From M3007 sp040397785 (GTDB taxonomy: Bacteria > Bacteroidota > Bacteroidia > Chitinophagales > Saprospiraceae), in NCBI GenBank assembly GCA_040397785.1, contig JBBAVI010000019.1, positions 1-64,000 of the forward strand: a stretch of DNA of 64,000 nucleotides, given 5' to 3'. How positions within the stretch are numbered: position 1 is the first letter of the stretch; every line of letters begins with the position of its first letter. The notes below the pieces were generated by a model that did not search any database, was not told where the DNA came from, and worked only from the letters and a program-made list of their open reading frames with translations. Positions 54,096 to 63,592 of the stretch are shown piece by piece. The position numbers and the translations under genes were made by a program.

Positions 54096-54851
54096 ATGGA
54101 CCAATTCCAAGCAGGACCAAACTTGATCATGGCCTGTCATTTCACGGGTATTTATGACGTAAACCGCAGCACGACCTTGCCAGACGATGATTTTTCGTTG
54201 GTTCAAGATTGGGTTAATGCTATTGAGGCCCTTGGTTTACAAGGCGTGTTATTTCACAATAATTTTTCTGCCGAAACGTGTGCGTGCCACCAATCGAGGC
54301 ACGTACAATTTCTTGAAGTAGCCTACCATCCACCGCTCAATCCCAATGTATTTCGGTATTTGGTGTACCGCGATTTTTTGGCGCAACAAGCCGATTTCAT
54401 ACAAAACGTATTTGTGACCGATGTGGGTGACGTGGTGGTTTGTCAAAATCCATTTATTGCGCCCTTATTTTTGGAAAAAACGGGCACTTTGTTTTGTGGC
54501 GATGAACCTAAACTGCTGGGAGATGCCTGGATGATGGACCATAGCACGCATTTGCGTTCGAAAATAGCCGATTATGGGGCATTTGAAGCAGATTTTAAGG
54601 AAGCGACTTTGTTAAATTGTGGTGTTTTTGGGGGCAATATTGCCATTATGCAGTCGTTTTTGGCAGATCTTTGCACCTTGCACACGACTTATAATGTGGA
54701 TAATAAAACGGCGTACACTGGCGACATGGGTGCATTTAATTACTTGGTTCGATCAAGGTATCATGCATCCATGTGGCATGGAGCGCCTGTGAACACCGTT
54801 TTTAAAAACTATGAGACTGCGCGTCGAGATTGTTGGTTTCGGCATAAATAG
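54096..54851 (+). CDS. Probable glycosyltransferase-like protein
   Basis: A 251-residue soluble protein not clearly recognised. FIQNVFVTDVGDVVVCQNPF resembles the DxD region of nucleotide-diphospho-sugar transferases (DSRDVIFxxNPF in eukaryotic-type enzymes), and LNCGVFGGNIAIMQSFL resembles the acceptor-loop NaGvigG motif of the same group. It directly follows a family 2 glycosyltransferase. Its stop lies three bases from the convergent TonB-family gene. Confidence 0.65.
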   Translation: MDQFQAGPNLIMACHFTGIYDVNRSTTLPDDDFSLVQDWVNAIEALGLQGVLFHNNFSAETCACHQSRHVQFLEVAYHPPLNPNVFRYLVYRDFLAQQADFIQNVFVTDVGDVVVCQNPFIAPLFLEKTGTLFCGDEPKLLGDAWMMDHSTHLRSKIADYGAFEADFKEATLLNCGVFGGNIAIMQSFLADLCTLHTTYNVDNKTAYTGDMGAFNYLVRSRYHASMWHGAPVNTVFKNYETARRDCWFRHK

Positions 54852-54854
54852 GAA

Positions 54855-57287
54855 TTAGCCCTTAATGCGCCGTGCTTCCTCTGCTGCAGCCGTTTGGCGC
54901 TGGCGGGCAGATTTTAGGATGCGGTTGCCAAAAGTATTGGTCCAACTCAACATGAATACCCGTTCGGCAAATTGAAAGGATTCATTGACCCGCAAATTGC
55001 TTTCAGGTTGGTTGGTTACGCCAAACCAATTGGAAGACAAGAACAAATCGGTGGCGTTGAGCCGCAGTTTACCCCATTTTTCGCCAAAATCCTTTTGAAT
55101 ACCAATGTTTGCGGCACCGGTTGCCCGCCACCGCGCTACCCCCCAGTATCCGGGAGAATTGTAGTTTCCAGAAACCTCCAGCATAAAGTTATTGGGAAGT
55201 TTGAAGGAATTTACCAGGTTGAAGCCATAATTGGCATTGGATAGTTGAATGTTGCGGCCGTCTATTTTTAGGTTGGTTTCTGAATGGTTGAGAAAGAAAT
55301 TGTTTTGGATATCCCAAAATTTGGTCGGATGCAGTGGAAAGGAGAGGTTGGCGCTCCACACTTTGGCATTGGTTAAGTTTTGTGGTCGACTGATTTGACG
55401 GTTGGATTTGGCATCCACACAAGGTACGAAAGCAGTAGGTGCGTCCTGAAAACTATAGGCAACCGAAAAATGGAGCGATTTTATCCCGTAATCCAGGCTG
55501 ACAGCATCGGTAAACGAGGGTTGTAACGCCGGATTTCCCCCTTGTAAAGTGGTAGGATCTGAAAAAATGAGCCAGGGTGCCAGCCATTTTATTTGCGGGC
55601 GGCTGATGCGGCGGCTGTAAGAGAAGTTGAGTGTTTTCGTTTCGGTTAGTTTCCGACCAATAAAAAGACTGGGAAACCAGGAGCCATAATTGCGGTCTAC
55701 CACATTGGGCATTTCCACCGAACCGAGGTTGGTATTGGTATGTTCGTATCGAATGCCCCCTTTTAGGTCGGTTTTGCTGTCCAATTTAGCGGTAAAAGTG
55801 ACATATCCACCTGCGACATCTTCATTCAGGATGAAAACCGAGGTTTGTTCGGGCATGACAACCCATTCGCCTTCAAATGGCAGACTGTCTACCCGGACAT
55901 CATTTTCGAAATTCAGCACGGTCCATTTTGCGCCTGTTTCTAAATTGAACTTTTCACTAAAACGATAGCTGTAATCCGCTTTCGCAACCACTGCTTGAAT
56001 GGGCGTTTTTTTGCTGATGCGCAATTGATACTGGGGTACGGCATACCCCGCGGCATCTATATTATTGACAAAATATTGGCTTGGATTGTTGATTTTATAT
56101 TGAATTACATCTAAATCCAAATTCAGCGCAGCACGTTCGGAGAAGTTGTGGGTCAAATTAACGTTGCCGGTGTAAGATCGGTTGTGGTTCGTTTCGGTAT
56201 TGGGCATGAGTAAGTGTGCCTGTTCCACCCCATTTTTCTGGTAAATAATGTCATTGGAGGCGCGCATGTACCAGTTACTATCAAAAAAAGTACCCAATAC
56301 ACCCACGACTGTTTTTTTCGATACTTGATAGTCGGCTCCAATACTTACATTGTGTACGCTCGTAGGGGTAAATGGTCTGCGACTATTGGTGGAAGTTTCC
56401 AAAAAATCATTACCGACTTGTACGCCGCGGTAGTTGGTGAATTTTTGGGGGTTGATGTTATAGTCGTAGTTGTAACTACCAAATACGTTTACCTTGTTTT
56501 TTCTGAAATTGAAATAGGTCCCAGCGCCATATTTTTCGGCAAATCCGTACCCGATATTAGCAGAGTAGCCGCCATTAAACCCATCGTCGGCCGATTTTTT
56601 AAGCACAATATTGATGATTCCGGCATTTCCTTCCGCTTCGAAGTTAGCGGGCGGGGTGTGAATCAATTCGATGCGGTCTACATTGTTGGCATTCATGCCT
56701 TGCAGCATTTGTACAACGGCCTCGGAAGGGAGTCGCGAAACCTTGCCATTGATCATGATCACGACCCCTGCTTTGCCGACCAGCGAAATTGTTTTAGAGA
56801 GCCGGTTCACTTGGACGCCCGGTGCGCGCTGCAAAACATCGATCACATTGCCCCCGGCGTCATTGATACTGTTGGCGACGTTTACGACATTGCGATCAAT
56901 TTTCACTTCGAATGGCGCGCGTTTACCCACCACCGTGCCTTCTTGCAACAGCACAGCATTTTGTTCAAGGGTAAATACGCCGAGTGCTTTAACATTTGTG
57001 CCAGCATCTACCCTAAAAATGCTGCTATTTAATGGTGCAAAACCATACATCTGTGATTCGATGCGGTAGGCACCGGCTTCAATGGCCTCAAATGTAAAAC
57101 GACCGTCTAAGTCTGCAATTACCCCTTTTACGAGCGTGCTATCACTTGCGTGCAACAATAACACAGTCGCTTTGGGAAACGGTTGTTTTTGGGGATCTAA
57201 GATTTGGCCTGTAAGTTGGGTTTGGGAAAAAATTGCCTGGTAACAGCAAAGCATGGCCAGGATGACAAGGGTCAAGGAGCGTTTCAT
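54855..57287 (-). CDS. TonB-type outer-membrane beta-barrel protein
   Basis: An 810-residue protein: signal peptide (MKRSLTLVILAMLCCYQAIF), a carboxypeptidase-regulatory-like domain (about 22-105; GQILDPQKQPFPKATVLLLH), a plug (about 130-230; VIDVLQRAPGVQVNRLSKTI, MINGKVSRLPSEAV), and a long barrel. It resembles the outer membrane beta-barrel family of Bacteroidota without a nearby SusD. The ligand is unknown. The start at 57287 was chosen because it opens the signal peptide. Confidence 0.87.
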   Translation of the reverse strand: MKRSLTLVILAMLCCYQAIFSQTQLTGQILDPQKQPFPKATVLLLHASDSTLVKGVIADLDGRFTFEAIEAGAYRIESQMYGFAPLNSSIFRVDAGTNVKALGVFTLEQNAVLLQEGTVVGKRAPFEVKIDRNVVNVANSINDAGGNVIDVLQRAPGVQVNRLSKTISLVGKAGVVIMINGKVSRLPSEAVVQMLQGMNANNVDRIELIHTPPANFEAEGNAGIINIVLKKSADDGFNGGYSANIGYGFAEKYGAGTYFNFRKNKVNVFGSYNYDYNINPQKFTNYRGVQVGNDFLETSTNSRRPFTPTSVHNVSIGADYQVSKKTVVGVLGTFFDSNWYMRASNDIIYQKNGVEQAHLLMPNTETNHNRSYTGNVNLTHNFSERAALNLDLDVIQYKINNPSQYFVNNIDAAGYAVPQYQLRISKKTPIQAVVAKADYSYRFSEKFNLETGAKWTVLNFENDVRVDSLPFEGEWVVMPEQTSVFILNEDVAGGYVTFTAKLDSKTDLKGGIRYEHTNTNLGSVEMPNVVDRNYGSWFPSLFIGRKLTETKTLNFSYSRRISRPQIKWLAPWLIFSDPTTLQGGNPALQPSFTDAVSLDYGIKSLHFSVAYSFQDAPTAFVPCVDAKSNRQISRPQNLTNAKVWSANLSFPLHPTKFWDIQNNFFLNHSETNLKIDGRNIQLSNANYGFNLVNSFKLPNNFMLEVSGNYNSPGYWGVARWRATGAANIGIQKDFGEKWGKLRLNATDLFLSSNWFGVTNQPESNLRVNESFQFAERVFMLSWTNTFGNRILKSARQRQTAAAEEARRIKG

Positions 57288-57365
57288 TGGTTTAAACGAT
57301 TTATTGGTTTTTGAATAGACTTCCCACCGCAACAAGTTTAATGGGTACTTCCTGAGGCAAAACAC

Positions 57366-57754
57366 TCAAAGGTAAAAATACATTTTAAAGGGTAGTTGAA
57401 TTGTACATTATTATGCAGCTATTTTTGTCAATTGTACTAAGTCCCGCCCAAAAGGTAGCATCTATGATCATGCTGCGCGCTGATTGTCGATCAAAGGGGC
57501 TTTAAGGTGCTTCGCTCAGCGGCCATTTGGTAAAGTCGGCTTTTCTGCCTTGTTTTGTGAAAACCCTATAACAATTCACTTTCAGCACAGTTTTAGGATA
57601 AAATAGGCGCTTTTAGGGCGCTTTCTTCGCAAAAAGCGCTTCGTGAACGCATGGATTGCCCAAAGCAGAGGCCGTCTGGCTGTTTTGTAGTGAATTTCAT
57701 TATTATTTAATGTGCTTTTAGCCCCGCGCAAAAGCCAACAAATTTTTTCAGCAC
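57366..57754. other. Intergenic region, little recognised
   Basis: About 390 bases between divergent genes. It contains a 24-base stretch (57468-57491, TCATGCTGCGCGCTGATTGT onward) that matches 26416-26439 at 22 of 24 bases. No gene or RNA was recognised. Confidence 0.5.
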
Positions 57755-58840
57755 ATGCAAACCAGTTCTACTGCGGTCTTTTACGACCATGCGCATCCTT
57801 TCGAATTGAAAGACCTTCCGGTGCCGGAATTAAAATCGGGTGAAATTCTGGTGCGCAACGAATATACAACGCTGTGCAGGAGCGATATTTACACGTATAC
57901 GGGTCGGCGCATCGAAAAAAATCCAACTATTTTAGGCCACGAAATCGTGGGAAGAATCGCGGCTTTTGGTCCAGATGCCATCGAAAATGATCTGAGTGGC
58001 GCAAAAATGAACCTGGGAGACCGGGTAAGTTGGGCCATTTTTTCCAGCAACCCGGAGGCGGAAATCTCCAAGCGGGGTATTCCGCAAAAAGCAGATGACT
58101 TGTTTAAGTACGGGCACGAAAAACTGACCGAAACCAGCACCTTGCACGGTGGTTTGAGTCAGTACATTATTCTGAAACCGAATACGCCGATCATGAAAAT
58201 TGATGAAAAAGTGCCGTTAAAGGTTGCGGCCATCATCAATTGTGCGGTTGCAACCATTGCAGGGGGTATGCGGGTAGCGGGTGATGTGGCGGGCAAAAAT
58301 GTATTGGTTTCGGGTGCGGGCATGTTGGGTATGATCGCTTGTGCCATGAGCAAGGCCCAAGGCGCGGCCAATGTGGTTGCTTTGGATATTCATGTGGGTC
58401 GCCTGGAGACAGCCCTTCAGTTTGGGGCTAATCTTGGATTGCCCGCAGATGGCGATTTGCCTGCTTTAATGCAACATCATTTTGGTAAATTGAAGCCCAT
58501 CGATGTGGTTATAGAGGTGAGCGGCGAAGCCACCGCGATGGAAAACACCCTCGAATTGATGGGTATTGGCGGAACTGCAGTTTGGTTGGGGGCGACCTTT
58601 CCGCAGCGAAAAATTGGCGTGGATGCGGAGAAAATTGTACGTAATTTATACAGCATCAAGGGTTTGCATAATTATAACGGTGCTGATTTTATCACCGCTG
58701 TTCGGTTTATCGAGCAACATTACCAGGATTTTCCATTCGCGGATATGATCCATGACCATTTTTGTTTGGACCAGGTAAATGAGGCTTTTGAATATGCCAT
58801 TAGCGCCAATCCTTTCCGGGTTGGGGTGCGGATTGGGTAG
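57755..58840 (+). CDS. MDR alcohol dehydrogenase, HpnZ-like
   Basis: A 361-residue medium-chain dehydrogenase. Catalytic-zinc residues are retained (TTLCRSDIYTYTGRR and LGHEIVG), and the Rossmann loop is VSGAGMLGMIACAMS. KRGIPQKADDLFKYGHEKL recalls the HpnZ group of phosphonate-associated dehydrogenases, where RGLPQKCxxLxKYGHE is found. Here the cysteines of the structural-zinc lobe are absent (FSSNPEAEISKRGIPQKADD). The substrate is unknown. It is followed by a DUF5690 membrane protein after a repeat tract, possibly as one operon. Confidence 0.82.
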   Translation: MQTSSTAVFYDHAHPFELKDLPVPELKSGEILVRNEYTTLCRSDIYTYTGRRIEKNPTILGHEIVGRIAAFGPDAIENDLSGAKMNLGDRVSWAIFSSNPEAEISKRGIPQKADDLFKYGHEKLTETSTLHGGLSQYIILKPNTPIMKIDEKVPLKVAAIINCAVATIAGGMRVAGDVAGKNVLVSGAGMLGMIACAMSKAQGAANVVALDIHVGRLETALQFGANLGLPADGDLPALMQHHFGKLKPIDVVIEVSGEATAMENTLELMGIGGTAVWLGATFPQRKIGVDAEKIVRNLYSIKGLHNYNGADFITAVRFIEQHYQDFPFADMIHDHFCLDQVNEAFEYAISANPFRVGVRIG

Positions 58841-58846
58841 ACATTG

Positions 58847-58974
58847 GAAGGTGACACCTCGGGAAGGTGACACCTCGGGGAGATGACACCTTGGGGAAAT
58901 GACACCTCGGGAAGGTGACACCTCGGGGAGATGACACCTCGGGAAGGTGACACCTCGGGAAGGTGACACCTCGC
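58847..58974. repeat. Tandem 16-bp repeat, 8 units
   Basis: TGACACC recurs at exactly 16-base spacing (58852, 58868, 58884, 58900, 58916, 58932, 58948, 58964). The unit is GGTGACACCTCGGGAA with GAGATGACACC variants, and GGTGACACC is itself near-palindromic. It fills almost the whole gap between the dehydrogenase and the DUF5690 gene. Confidence 0.95.
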
Positions 58975-59007
58975 CAAACAAAAACGGTAGCAACACAACA
59001 AACAATA

Positions 59008-60327
59008 ATGAAATTCTTCGACACCAATAAAAAACTCCAATTCCGCTCGGAGCTCGCTTTCTCTTTGTTTTGCATGTTTGCGGCTTTTATTACCTATTGC
59101 AGCATGTACGCATTCCGAAAGCCCTTTACCGCCGGTACTTATGCGCATTTATCGCTTTGGGGCATCGATTATAAGATTATATTGATTATCACGCAAGTAT
59201 TTGGATATATGCTGTCCAAATTTATTGGCATTCGGGTGATCTCGGAGATGAGTCCGCACAAACGGATTTTAAATATCCTGGGATTGATTGGCATTTCGTG
59301 GGCAGCTTTGTTTCTTTTTGGGATCACGCCCTATCCTTACAATTGGATCTGGTTGTTTTTCAATGGATTGCCTTTGGGGATGATTTGGGGATTGGTGTTT
59401 GCTTTTTTAGAAGGCCGGCGCAACACAGAACTATTGGGCGCGGCTATGAGCATCAGTTTTATTGTTGCCTCGGGTTTGGTGAAGGCAGTAGGTAAGTATT
59501 TGATTACCGATTGGGGCGTTTCCGAGTTTTGGATGCCCTTTGGCGTGGGTTTAATCTTTTTGTTGCCTTTACTGCTGGGGGTGTGGATGTTGGGAAAAAT
59601 TCCGCCGCCCTCCCCGGAAGACATCGCCCTGCGCACCGAACGGGTGCCGATGAACAAGGAACTTCGAAAAGCATTTTTCAAAACATTCGCACCGGGCATT
59701 ATACTGCTGATTATCGTGTATATCGCGCTTACTATTTTCAGGGAGTTGCGCGACAATTTTGCGGTAGAAATTTGGTCTTTGCTGGGCTATCCCGATATGC
59801 CTCAGGTGCTGTTGACGGCAGAAATTCCGATTGCAGTGGGTGTTTTTGCCATTATTGGGGCCATGATTTTCATAAAAGATAATCGAAAGGCTTTCTATGC
59901 CAACATCGGCATCGTACTGTTGGGTGGTTTACTCTTGATTTCTGCAACTGCTTTATTTCAGGCGAAAATGCTACATCCTGCGGCGTGGATGATCCTGGCT
60001 GGATTTGCCATGTACCTCTCTTATGTGAGTTTTCACACGATGTTGTTTGAGCGCTGGATCGCCTTGTTTCAATATAAAAGCAATATAGGCTTTTTGATGT
60101 ATGTCACGGATGCGTTTGGGTATTTGGGCAGCGTAGGGGTGTTGTTTTATAAAAATTTTGGCACCAAAGAACAAAACTGGCTGACCTACATTACGTATGT
60201 TTCCTATATCGTTGGGGCAATTACGGTCATTTCGACGGCCATTGCATTCTTTTATTTCCGGAATAAAGAAATCAGGCTGGGATTGCGGAAGCCGCTTAAC
60301 CCGGCTCAAACAGGGCTTCCATCGTGA
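59008..60327 (+). CDS. DUF5690-like multi-spanning membrane protein (MFS-type)
   Basis: A 439-residue membrane protein with about 12 hydrophobic segments. MYAFRKPFTAGTY near the N-terminus recalls organophosphate-phosphate antiporters (UhpT/GlpT-like), and GLPLGMIWGLVFAFLEGRRN matches my memory of the DUF5690 family. It probably transports a small organic anion. The start at 59008 was chosen over a GTG at 58963 that lies within the 16-bp repeats. Its 3' end overlaps the convergent ATPase gene by 32 bases. Confidence 0.75.
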   Translation: MKFFDTNKKLQFRSELAFSLFCMFAAFITYCSMYAFRKPFTAGTYAHLSLWGIDYKIILIITQVFGYMLSKFIGIRVISEMSPHKRILNILGLIGISWAALFLFGITPYPYNWIWLFFNGLPLGMIWGLVFAFLEGRRNTELLGAAMSISFIVASGLVKAVGKYLITDWGVSEFWMPFGVGLIFLLPLLLGVWMLGKIPPPSPEDIALRTERVPMNKELRKAFFKTFAPGIILLIIVYIALTIFRELRDNFAVEIWSLLGYPDMPQVLLTAEIPIAVGVFAIIGAMIFIKDNRKAFYANIGIVLLGGLLLISATALFQAKMLHPAAWMILAGFAMYLSYVSFHTMLFERWIALFQYKSNIGFLMYVTDAFGYLGSVGVLFYKNFGTKEQNWLTYITYVSYIVGAITVISTAIAFFYFRNKEIRLGLRKPLNPAQTGLPS

Positions 60328-61735
60328 TTTGATTTTGAATTAGGCTTAGGTAGTATTCGTTGGTTTTTACGCCGAAACAGCTTAACATCGTTAGAAAAAC
60401 AGTTTTTCTAGTGCCCGTTTTCTCGATAAAAATGTTGCGCTTTGCACGAAGCTTGGATGCATATGATTTGTCAATGGTATACAGATTTGAAGCGAATTTG
60501 ATTTCGATCAAATTGACGCAGTTGTCATTACGATCAATTAAAAGATCAATCTGAGTGCCTTCTTCCCCAGTTTTGGAAACATATCTCCAAATTGATTGCT
60601 CGGTGTAAATCCCGGCAATCCCAAGGGCCTTTTTTATTTGAGGAATATGTTGCAAACAAATATTTTCAAATGCTAATCCACTCCAACTTTTCCAGGATGC
60701 ACTGCCTGCTTTCATCAGCCAGGTTCCTGGACCAATAGATTTGCTATTTTCGATAAATTTTAAATAAAATAGCGAATAAGGGTCACTCAATTTATAAATT
60801 GCATCTTTTACGGTCTTGTTAAAAGGAATATATTCCATAATAAAGCCCGATTCTAGTAATTCATCCAGTATTTTCGTTAAACGCCCACCAGAACTAAATG
60901 TGCCGCTTGCGATAAGTTCAGTTCTGGTGCGTCCTGAAGCCTGTTGCGCCAGCGCACGCACTACTTCTATGTGTTTATCCGCTTCATCAAATAGGGCCTG
61001 GTAAAGGAATTTGAATTCATCGCGTAAAGCACCGTCTTTTGTAAAACAAAGTTGGTCAATTGCCTGCGTGGCACTTTCTCCTGGACGTATAGCGCCCAAG
61101 TATTGTGGAATTCCACCGGTGATCAAATAAAGTTGTAAAATAGAATAACGTTCGAGGTTAACCCGGTTTGACCTGAGAAACTGTTCCGTTTCACTTAAAT
61201 TGAATGGCAAAAGTCGGATGCGTCGGGTAATTCGGTTGTGCAATCCACCTTTGTTGCGCACAATATGCTGGATCATCCAGGAAGCAGCAGAACCACAAAT
61301 GACCACCACCAAATTTGCCCTACGCGAGGCCCAATTATTCCAAAAGTGGTCGAAAGCAGACAAGAATCCAGACCGTGGCGTATCCAACCATGGAAATTCA
61401 TCCAAAAAAATCACCTGTTTTTCGGTTTGAGCGATATTTTCTAAAGCAGTAGCCAACATGCGGAAAGCAGCCATCCAACTTTTCGGGTCAGCCAGTCGGG
61501 TGTTTGGATAAAAGGCAGCGGAAAAGGTATCCGAAAAGTTTTCCAACTGTCCGGATAGATTGGTTGCTTTTAACCCAGTCAATTCAAAAACAAGCTGCTT
61601 GGCATATATCGTTCGAATAAGGTGTGTTTTCCCAACCCTACGCCTTCCATATACCGCGATTAATTCAGCATGGGGAGTCGCTAAAGCATCGTTTAACAAC
61701 TTGATTTCTGGTACTCTTCCAATGAATGGTTGCAT
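60296..61735 (-). CDS. AAA-type ATPase with DUF234 nuclease-like C-terminus
   Basis: A 479-residue protein. The N-terminal ATPase has FIGRVPEIKLL, Walker A YGRRRVGKTHL, Walker B VIFLDEFPWLD and sensor VVICGSAASWM. A winged-helix region follows (QASGRTRTELIASGTFSSGG). The C-terminal domain has a PD-(D/E)XK-like core (GTQIDLLIDRNDNCVNLIEI, then KFA). This is the archaeal-type ATPase/DUF234 architecture, common in Bacteroidota and of unclear function, perhaps toxin-like or defence-related. The open frame continues upstream to 61897 through three 18-residue repeats; the start at 61735 (MQPFIGR) matches the family. Confidence 0.85.
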   Translation of the reverse strand: MQPFIGRVPEIKLLNDALATPHAELIAVYGRRRVGKTHLIRTIYAKQLVFELTGLKATNLSGQLENFSDTFSAAFYPNTRLADPKSWMAAFRMLATALENIAQTEKQVIFLDEFPWLDTPRSGFLSAFDHFWNNWASRRANLVVVICGSAASWMIQHIVRNKGGLHNRITRRIRLLPFNLSETEQFLRSNRVNLERYSILQLYLITGGIPQYLGAIRPGESATQAIDQLCFTKDGALRDEFKFLYQALFDEADKHIEVVRALAQQASGRTRTELIASGTFSSGGRLTKILDELLESGFIMEYIPFNKTVKDAIYKLSDPYSLFYLKFIENSKSIGPGTWLMKAGSASWKSWSGLAFENICLQHIPQIKKALGIAGIYTEQSIWRYVSKTGEEGTQIDLLIDRNDNCVNLIEIKFASNLYTIDKSYASKLRAKRNIFIEKTGTRKTVFLTMLSCFGVKTNEYYLSLIQNQITMEALFEPG

Positions 61736-61746
61736 CTTTGCAAAGT

Positions 61747-61902
61747 TATACTTGGCCAAAACTGGTGCAAAAATACTAGTTTTGGCCAAGTATACAAATT
61801 TATACTTGGCCAAAAGTGCCTTTATTGTACCGCTTTTGGCCAAGTATAAAAAATTATATCCGGCCAAAACAGTACTTTTTGTACCACTTTTGGCCAAGTA
61901 TA
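61747..61902. repeat. Three palindromic 54-bp tandem repeats
   Basis: Hairpins at 61747-61794, 61801-61848 and 61855-61902 start exactly 54 bases apart. Each has arms of about 16 bases, TATACTTGGCCAAAA and TTTTGGCCAAGTATA, around a variable 14-18-base centre. They lie directly upstream of the ATPase start and remain open in frame (YLAKSGTIKALLAKYKFV and variants). Confidence 0.92.
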
Positions 61903-61963
61903 GTTTTAAATACGCAGCCCAAACTCCAAAATCCGTTAAAAATTGACAAAAAAGCGCCTTTTA

Positions 61964-62362
61964 CTACACTTTCGCCCGCACCCGATTGTTCTTAGGCAAA
62001 TGCTCCAATTCTACCAATCCCAGCACTTCCAACAAGGGCGGAACATACATGCCAAAGCGACCGCGAAATCCTTTTTTTAAGCCATACCAGCCACCGATCG
62101 GGTTTTCTAGAGAACGACCCCAGGCTTCAACCGTGCCAGCTTTGGGTTCTTTGCCCTCATCGGCCGCACCCAATTCCATCCAGTCGCCGTGCGTTACCAG
62201 CATTTGATGCAGGTCTTCCACACAACGCCAGTTGTAATGCAAGGTGGTGGAGCCTACTTTGCATACCAATATGTTTTTATCGGTATCGTGGTACATGGTG
62301 TATTCGGCTGTACCGGGCGCTGTCTTCAATGCCCATGGGTTTTCTTTAGTGCCTTGTTCCAT
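61964..62362 (-). CDS. Conserved hypothetical protein, 132 residues
   Basis: A soluble protein beginning ENPWALKTAPGTAEYTMYHD with VGSTTLHYNWRCVEDLHQML and THGDWMELGAADEGK. I recall similar proteins annotated only as a DUF (possibly DUF6855). They share this tripartite pattern and a WGRSLENPIGGWYGLKKGFR segment. Function unknown. It is upstream of the ATPase gene on the same strand, with the palindromic repeats between. Confidence 0.75.
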   Translation of the reverse strand: MEQGTKENPWALKTAPGTAEYTMYHDTDKNILVCKVGSTTLHYNWRCVEDLHQMLVTHGDWMELGAADEGKEPKAGTVEAWGRSLENPIGGWYGLKKGFRGRFGMYVPPLLEVLGLVELEHLPKNNRVRAKV

Positions 62363-62487
62363 TTTTTAATTTTTAGAAGTTTTAAAGTAAAGTAAGATAA
62401 AGCGCTTCAATTGATTGGGGTAAATTGAATAGCAATTAAATTTTGGTGTACTTTGGCAGGGCATTCATTTAGTTTAAAAACCGACTT

Positions 62488-63507
62488 ATGTCCAACGCTC
62501 AAAAATACACCCTCACAGCAGGCGATCTGCGCAAGATGAAACGCCAGGATTTTGAACCCACGGCACCCAAACCGGGCGAAGTGCGGGTGGCTGTAACAGC
62601 GATTGGACTCAATTTTGCCGATATTTTTGCCATTTGGGGCCTTTATGGCGCTACGCCAAAAGGCGAATTTACCCCCGGACTGGAATATGCCGGGCGCATT
62701 GACGCAGTAGGGGAGGGCGTTACGAGTGTGCGCGTAGGCGACCGCGTGATGGGTATTACCCGCTTCGGGGCTTATACGACCCACCTGAATATCGACGCAC
62801 GTTATGTGCTGCCCGTGCCCGAAGCATGGGATGACGCCACGGCGGCAGCCTATTTGGTGCAAACTTTAACGGCCTATTATGGCATGGCGACCCTCGGAAA
62901 TTTACTAAAAGGCATGACGGTGCTGATCCACAGCGCCGTCGGAGGTGTTGGCCTGCAAGCACTCAAGGTAGCCAAAGCGTACGGTTGTTATACGATTGGA
63001 ACAATCGGAAGTCCAGGTAAAAAAGCATTCGGTTTGGAACAGGGTTACGACCAAATCATTGTACGCGGACCCAATTTTGAACAGGATTTGCGCACTGCAC
63101 TCGATGGCCGACCCCTCGAACTGGTGATGGACAGTGTTGGCGGCGATTATTTTAAAATACCCTTGCGCCTGCTGGAGCCAATGGGCCGCATCGTCGTTTT
63201 CGGATCGGCGCGGTATGCCAGTCCAGGTAACAAACCCAATTATATCCACCTATTTTACCAATTCCTCACCCGCCCCAAACTGGATCCGCAGAAAATGGTA
63301 GAAAAAAATACGGGTGTATTGGGCTTTAACCTGATCTGGCTGTACGAACGCATTGAATTGATGCGCACGCTTTTACAAGAACTGGACGCCCTGCAACTGA
63401 CGCCACCGCATGTTGGACATCGGTTTTCATTTGACAAATTGCCAGAAGCAATCCTGTTGTTTCAAACCGGAAAAACGAAGGGGAAAGTGGTCGTCGAGAT
63501 TAAGTAA
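62488..63507 (+). CDS. Zinc-independent quinone oxidoreductase, VAT1-like
   Basis: A 339-residue medium-chain dehydrogenase of the quinone-reductase branch. GLNFADIFAIWGLYG is present in place of the zinc-binding site, followed by the nucleotide-binding SAVGGVGLQALKVAKAYG, DSVGGDYF and VVFGSARYASPGN. The C-terminal NTGVLGFNLIWLYERIELM is typical of VAT-1 homologues. It probably reduces quinones or reactive enals with NADPH. It is transcribed alone. Confidence 0.87.
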   Translation: MSNAQKYTLTAGDLRKMKRQDFEPTAPKPGEVRVAVTAIGLNFADIFAIWGLYGATPKGEFTPGLEYAGRIDAVGEGVTSVRVGDRVMGITRFGAYTTHLNIDARYVLPVPEAWDDATAAAYLVQTLTAYYGMATLGNLLKGMTVLIHSAVGGVGLQALKVAKAYGCYTIGTIGSPGKKAFGLEQGYDQIIVRGPNFEQDLRTALDGRPLELVMDSVGGDYFKIPLRLLEPMGRIVVFGSARYASPGNKPNYIHLFYQFLTRPKLDPQKMVEKNTGVLGFNLIWLYERIELMRTLLQELDALQLTPPHVGHRFSFDKLPEAILLFQTGKTKGKVVVEIK

Positions 63508-63592
63508 AATCACAACCTTTACCTAAACTTAAAATAGGTTCCGCCTGTCAGGTTCCAGTTTTCGCAGACCTTAGCCAAAATCACAATTTGAT

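Noticed and set aside
61736..61897. Extension of the DUF234-type ATPase through the 18-residue repeats as coding sequence
   Set aside because: The family begins at MQPFIGR; the repeat region is palindromic DNA, more likely regulatory or mobile. Translation cannot be fully excluded.
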